Source: Prescottella equi (lineage in GTDB: Bacteria; Actinomycetota; Actinomycetes; Mycobacteriales; Mycobacteriaceae). From it: a stretch of DNA of 64,000 nt. The stretch lies in assembly GCF_020171745.1 (NCBI RefSeq), contig NZ_JAIVAH010000002.1, positions 62,001 to 126,000 of the forward strand, in the 5' to 3' direction. The number at the start of each line of letters is the position of its first letter. The first letter of the stretch is position 1. The position numbers and the translations under genes are program-made. The notes under the pieces are model-generated. The model did no database searches, was not told the origin of the DNA, and saw only the letters and a program-made list of their open reading frames with translations. Below are positions 60,643-64,000 of the stretch, one piece after another.

Positions 60643-61596
60643 GTGAGTGCACAGGGAGCATCTGCAGTAGGCGTCGCCAACGTGACCGAGTCGGGCACGG
60701 TCCTCGACACCTGGTACCCGGCCCCCGAACTGGGCGAGTACCAGGACAACGGAACCGTCGCGCTCGAGGGCACCGACATTCCGTCGGACCTCGCGCTGCT
60801 GGCGGGCCACGACGAGGCCCGCGAGGTCAAGCAGGTCGTGGTGCGCACCACGATCACCGATCTGTCCGCGCCGCCGGTCGACGCGCACGACGCCTACCTG
60901 CGCCTGCACCTGCTGTCGCACCGTCTGGTGCAGCCGCACGGCGTGAACCTGGACGGCGTCTTCGGACTGCTGGCCAACGTCGTGTGGACCAGCTACGGCC
61001 CCTGCGCCGTCGACGGCTTCGAGCTGGTCCGCTCGCGCCTGCGCATCCGCGGCCCGGTCACCGTCTTCGGTGTGGACAAGTTCCCCCGCATGGTCGACTA
61101 CGTCGTCCCGTCGGGCGTGCGCATCGCGGACGCCGACCGTGTCCGCCTCGGCGCCCACCTGGCGAGCGGCACCACCGTCATGCACGAGGGCTTCGTGAAC
61201 TTCAACGCCGGCACGCTGGGCTCCTCGATGGTCGAGGGCCGCATCTCGGCCGGTGTCGTCGTCGGTGACGGCTCCGACGTCGGCGGCGGCGCGTCGATCA
61301 TGGGCACGCTGTCCGGTGGCGGCAAGCAGGTCATCTCCGTCGGTGAGCGCTGCCTGCTCGGCGCCAACGCCGGCCTCGGCATCTCCCTCGGGAACGACTG
61401 CGTCGTCGAGGCGGGTCTCTACATCACCGCCGGCACCAAGGTCACCGGACCGGACGGCACCGTCGTCAAGGCCGCCGATCTGAGCGGCCAGTCGAACATC
61501 CTGTTCCGCCGCAACTCCGTCTCCGGCGCCGTCGAGGTGGTGCCGTGGAAGGGCACCGGTGTGGAACTGAACGCCGCCCTGCACGCCAACGACTGA
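60643..61596 (+). CDS. dapD: Tetrahydrodipicolinate N-succinyltransferase
   Basis: This 317-aa enzyme transfers succinyl from succinyl-CoA to tetrahydrodipicolinate in DAP/lysine synthesis. The actinobacterial form is visible: an N-terminal domain ([20 protein letters not shown]), a [20 protein letters not shown] segment (about residues 185-204) and a left-handed beta-helix of hexapeptide repeats ending in [16 protein letters not shown]. It corresponds to M. tuberculosis Rv1201c. GTG 60643 is preferred over GTG 60619 because of the conserved start and the -10 box. Confidence 0.94.
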   Translation: MSAQGASAVGVANVTESGTVLDTWYPAPELGEYQDNGTVALEGTDIPSDLALLAGHDEAREVKQVVVRTTITDLSAPPVDAHDAYLRLHLLSHRLVQPHGVNLDGVFGLLANVVWTSYGPCAVDGFELVRSRLRIRGPVTVFGVDKFPRMVDYVVPSGVRIADADRVRLGAHLASGTTVMHEGFVNFNAGTLGSSMVEGRISAGVVVGDGSDVGGGASIMGTLSGGGKQVISVGERCLLGANAGLGISLGNDCVVEAGLYITAGTKVTGPDGTVVKAADLSGQSNILFRRNSVSGAVEVVPWKGTGVELNAALHAND

Positions 61597-61607
61597 TTCC
61601 AGGTTCT

Positions 61608-63002
61608 GTGAGCTCCACCGAAACTCCCGTTCGATTAGGCCACGGCCTCAAGGTCCGTCATCTCACGATGATGGGCCTGGGGTCGGCCATCGGCGCCGGC
61701 CTCTTCCTGGGGACCGGCGTCGGGATCGCGAAGGCAGGCCCCGCGGTCCTCATCTCCTACGTGATCGCCGGTTTCGTCGTCGTGTGCGTCATGCGCATGC
61801 TCGGCGAGATGGGTGCCGCTCTGCCTGCCAGCGGATCCTTCTCGCACTACGCGCGCATCGGTATCGGCGAATGGGCCGGCTTCGTCATGGGCTGGCTGTA
61901 CTGGTTCATGCTGATCATGGTGCTCGGCGCCGAGATCACCGGCGCGTCCGCGATCGTCAACGACTGGCTACCCGGCGTCCCCCAATGGGTGATCGCGCTG
62001 GTGTTCGTCACCTTCTTCGCCGTCGTCAACCTCGCGAAGGTCAGCAACTTCGGCGAGTTCGAGTTCTGGTTCGCGGCCCTCAAGGTCGCCGCGATCATCG
62101 GCTTCCTCGTCGTCGGTGTCCTCCTGGTCTTCGGCCTCCTCCCGGACACCGACCCCGTCGGATTCACGAACCTGCTCGGTGAGGGCGGGTTCATGCCCAA
62201 CGGGTTCAGCGGTATCGCGGCGGGCCTGCTGGTGGTCGCGTTCGCGTTCGGCGGCATCGAGATCGTCACCATCGCCGCGGCCGAGTCCGAGGATCCCGAG
62301 CGATCGATCGCCACCGCCGTCCGCACCGTCATGTGGCGGATCAGCGTCTTCTACATCGGCGCCATCGGCATCATGGTCCTGGTCCTGCCGTGGAACGATC
62401 CCGAACTGCAGGACGGACCGTTCGTCTCGGTGCTGGAGAAGGCGAACCTCCCGTACGTCTCCGGGCTGATGGAACTGGTCGTGGTGATCGCGCTGCTGTC
62501 CGCGTTCAACGCCAACGTCTACGGCACGTCGCGGATGGCGTTCTCCCTCGCCCGCCGCAACGACGGCCCGAAGGCCCTCGCGACGCTGTCCAAGACGGGC
62601 GTGCCGACCAATGCGGTGCTGCTGTCGGTGTTCTTCGGTTTCGTCAGCGTGCTGCTGAACTGGCTACTGCCCGACGACCTGCTCGGCATCCTGCTCAACG
62701 CCGTCGGCGCGGCCCTGCTGGTGATCTGGGTGTTCATCGTGATCGCGCACCTGCGGCTCCGCCCGAAGCTCGAGCGCGAGGGCAAGCTGACGGTCCGGAT
62801 GTGGCTGTTCCCCTATCTGAGCTACCTGACGCTGGCGCTGCTGGCCGGGTTCGTGGTGCTGATGGCGTTCGACGCGGACGCGCGGGAACAGCTGATCTCG
62901 ACCGCGGTGCTGTTCCTCGTGATCCTCGCCCTCGGGCTGATCACCTCGCGACGTCGGGCCCGCAAGACCGCGGCCGCGGTGGAGCCGGGCGCCAAGCCGT
63001 AG
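61608..63002 (+). CDS. Amino acid permease (AAT family, APC superfamily)
   Basis: This 464-aa transporter has about 12 membrane spans. It shows the AAT signature: LKVRHLTMMGLGSAIGAGLF (about residues 15-34, substrate-binding broken helix 1), GEMGAALPASGSFSHYARIG (helix 3 region) and a middle FAFGGIEIVTIAAAESEDP. It would import an amino acid or GABA with protons; specificity is not readable. GTG 61608 lies 11 bases after the dapD stop, so it may be transcribed with dapD. The tail is short and basic. Confidence 0.9.
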   Translation: MSSTETPVRLGHGLKVRHLTMMGLGSAIGAGLFLGTGVGIAKAGPAVLISYVIAGFVVVCVMRMLGEMGAALPASGSFSHYARIGIGEWAGFVMGWLYWFMLIMVLGAEITGASAIVNDWLPGVPQWVIALVFVTFFAVVNLAKVSNFGEFEFWFAALKVAAIIGFLVVGVLLVFGLLPDTDPVGFTNLLGEGGFMPNGFSGIAAGLLVVAFAFGGIEIVTIAAAESEDPERSIATAVRTVMWRISVFYIGAIGIMVLVLPWNDPELQDGPFVSVLEKANLPYVSGLMELVVVIALLSAFNANVYGTSRMAFSLARRNDGPKALATLSKTGVPTNAVLLSVFFGFVSVLLNWLLPDDLLGILLNAVGAALLVIWVFIVIAHLRLRPKLEREGKLTVRMWLFPYLSYLTLALLAGFVVLMAFDADAREQLISTAVLFLVILALGLITSRRRARKTAAAVEPGAKP

Positions 63003-63114
63003 CCCCCCCGGAATCCATGGGCGAGGCCACCGTGGCGTCCCGCAAGAACGGGCACATCGGGCGCTCCTGCGGCGTAATGTCGGCGAAAATCGACCCGCAC
63101 CGGTAGGAGATCCG

Positions 63115-63924
63115 TTGAGCTTCATCGTCGTCGAACGGCCGCGCGAGAACGTCGCGTTGGTGACCCTCAATCGTCCGGAACGGATGAACGCGATGGCGTT
63201 CGACGTCATGATTCCGTTCCGGGAAGCACTCGAGGCCATCAGCAACGACACCTCGGTACGCGCCGTCGTGATCACCGGCGCGGGCCGGGGCTTCTGCTCG
63301 GGCGCCGATCAGCGATCAGCCGGCCCGATCCCGCACATCGAGGGGCTCACCCGTCCGTCGATCGCGCTGCGCTCGATGGAACTGCTCGACGACGTCATCC
63401 TCACGCTGCGCCGCATGCACCAGCCGGTGATCGCGGCGGTCAACGGTGCCGCGATCGGCGGCGGACTGTGCCTGTCGCTGGCCGCGGACATCCGCCTCGC
63501 CGCCCCCGAGGCCTACTTCCGCGCGGCCGGGATCAACAACGGCCTGACGGCGAGCGAACTCGGCCTGAGCTACCTGCTGCCGCGGGCGATCGGATCGTCA
63601 CGGGCGTTCGAGATCATGCTCACCGGCCGCGACGTCGACGCCGACGAGGCCGCACGCATCGGTCTGGTGTCCCGCGTCGTGGCGCAGGAGGATCTCCTCG
63701 ATGAGGCGTTCGACATGGCGCAGCGGATCGCGATGTTCTCGCGGCCCGGTGTCGAACTCACCAAGCGCACCCTGTGGTCGAGCCTCGACGCATCGTCGAT
63801 GGCGCAGCACATGAACCAGGAGGGACTCGGCCAGTTGATGATTCGACTGATGACCGACAACTTCGAGGAGGCCACCCTCGCGCGCAAGGAGAAGCGCGAC
63901 CCGGTCTTCCGCGACGCCCGCTAG
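63115..63924 (+). CDS. EchA12-like crotonase-fold protein lacking both catalytic Glu
   Basis: This 269-aa protein is very close to M. tuberculosis EchA12 (Rv1472), with TLNRPERMNAMAFDVMIP, GAGRGFCSGADQ (oxyanion loop) and YFRAAGINNGLTASELGLSY (about residues 137-156). The position of the first hydratase Glu is Cys (GGGLC) and that of the second is Gly (FRAAG), so it cannot be an ordinary enoyl-CoA hydratase. An acidic residue is kept in TASE, near the isomerase-type acid of other crotonases. TTG 63115 has AGGAG five bases upstream. A TAATGT near 63077 could be its -10. Confidence 0.9.
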   Translation: MSFIVVERPRENVALVTLNRPERMNAMAFDVMIPFREALEAISNDTSVRAVVITGAGRGFCSGADQRSAGPIPHIEGLTRPSIALRSMELLDDVILTLRRMHQPVIAAVNGAAIGGGLCLSLAADIRLAAPEAYFRAAGINNGLTASELGLSYLLPRAIGSSRAFEIMLTGRDVDADEAARIGLVSRVVAQEDLLDEAFDMAQRIAMFSRPGVELTKRTLWSSLDASSMAQHMNQEGLGQLMIRLMTDNFEEATLARKEKRDPVFRDAR

Positions 63925-63969
63925 CCGGCCGCCCACACACAACCCGACCCACCCCCGCCCCACCTCTCT

Positions 63970-63993
63970 CGCGATAAGTGCGCGAAACGCGGG
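63970..63993. repeat. Fourth copy of the intergenic 24-base repeat
   Basis: The core GATAAGTGCGCGAAACGC and its flanks are identical over 24 bases to the third copy at 24890-24913. It lies 45 bases after the EchA12-like stop and runs close to the window edge, where a G-rich stretch follows, so further copies may lie outside. Confidence 0.8.
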
Positions 63994-64000
63994 CGGGGGT

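Noticed and set aside
1-64000. tRNA, rRNA, insertion sequences and prophage genes
   Set aside because: I saw no cloverleaf ending in CCA, no transposase or integrase motif and no flanking inverted repeats.

Overview
The window comes from a high-GC mycolic-acid actinobacterium, most likely a Rhodococcus or close Nocardiaceae relative. The evidence is the single-chain 2-oxoglutarate decarboxylase/dehydrogenase (kgd), the sigE-rseA-htrA-tatB block, glgC/glgM, gpgS, a second folP (folP2), dapD/dapE, strong GC3 codon bias, GTG/TTG starts and many leaderless promoters. From about 41 to 61.6 kb the gene order closely follows the Mycobacterium tuberculosis Rv1201c-Rv1232c neighbourhood as I remember it. 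This is a chromosomal core region. I see no phage, insertion sequence, CRISPR array, tRNA or rRNA.

Layout. 0-2.2 kb: a cut hypothetical gene, then a stress trio (Dps, CsbD-like, GlsB/YeaQ). 2.2-9.7 kb, leftward: a LuxR-type ATPase regulator followed by an alpha/beta hydrolase, two crotonase-fold enzymes, an acyl-CoA synthetase and an adenine-deaminase-type enzyme, probably one catabolic unit. 9.8-17 kb: an acetyltransferase, a glutathionyl-hydroquinone-reductase homologue, a VOC protein, an EcsC-like protein and hydrolase, a DUF6153/DUF305 pair and a two-gene ABC exporter. 17-24.7 kb: a giant fused ABC exporter and kgd. 24.8-29 kb: intergenic repeats, then a TetR gene divergent from a Baeyer-Villiger monooxygenase/SDR/esterase operon. 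28.9-33.5 kb: a glycine-betaine-type ABC importer with two divergent binding proteins. 33.5-41.1 kb: epoxide-hydrolase-like protein, malic enzyme, PHP phosphoesterase, SUFU protein, MFS exporter, general stress protein and CitE-like lyase.

41.2-49.6 kb: an MgtE-N/CBS protein, a DUF1003 protein, a lytic transglycosylase, mrp, and the envelope-stress block tatB, htrA, rseA, sigE, with a methyltransferase divergent from sigE. 49.6-52.9 kb: glgC and glgM read outward from a 101-bp gap, followed by an RlmA-type methyltransferase. 53-60.5 kb, leftward: dapE, two LOG proteins, fadD6, folP2, gpgS, a DivIVA-like protein, tag and a DUF3117 micro-protein, many overlapping by 4-7 bases. 60.6-64 kb: dapD, an amino-acid permease and an EchA12-like protein.

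No wholly new system is evident. The most interesting points are the identical intergenic 24-mer at 24.9 and 64.0 kb, the paired divergent binding proteins beside one betaine-type importer, the EchA12-like protein without either catalytic glutamate, the LuxR-linked acyl-CoA cluster whose ligase lacks the C-terminal catalytic lysine, and the run of at least eleven -10 boxes placed 6-8 bases from start codons.
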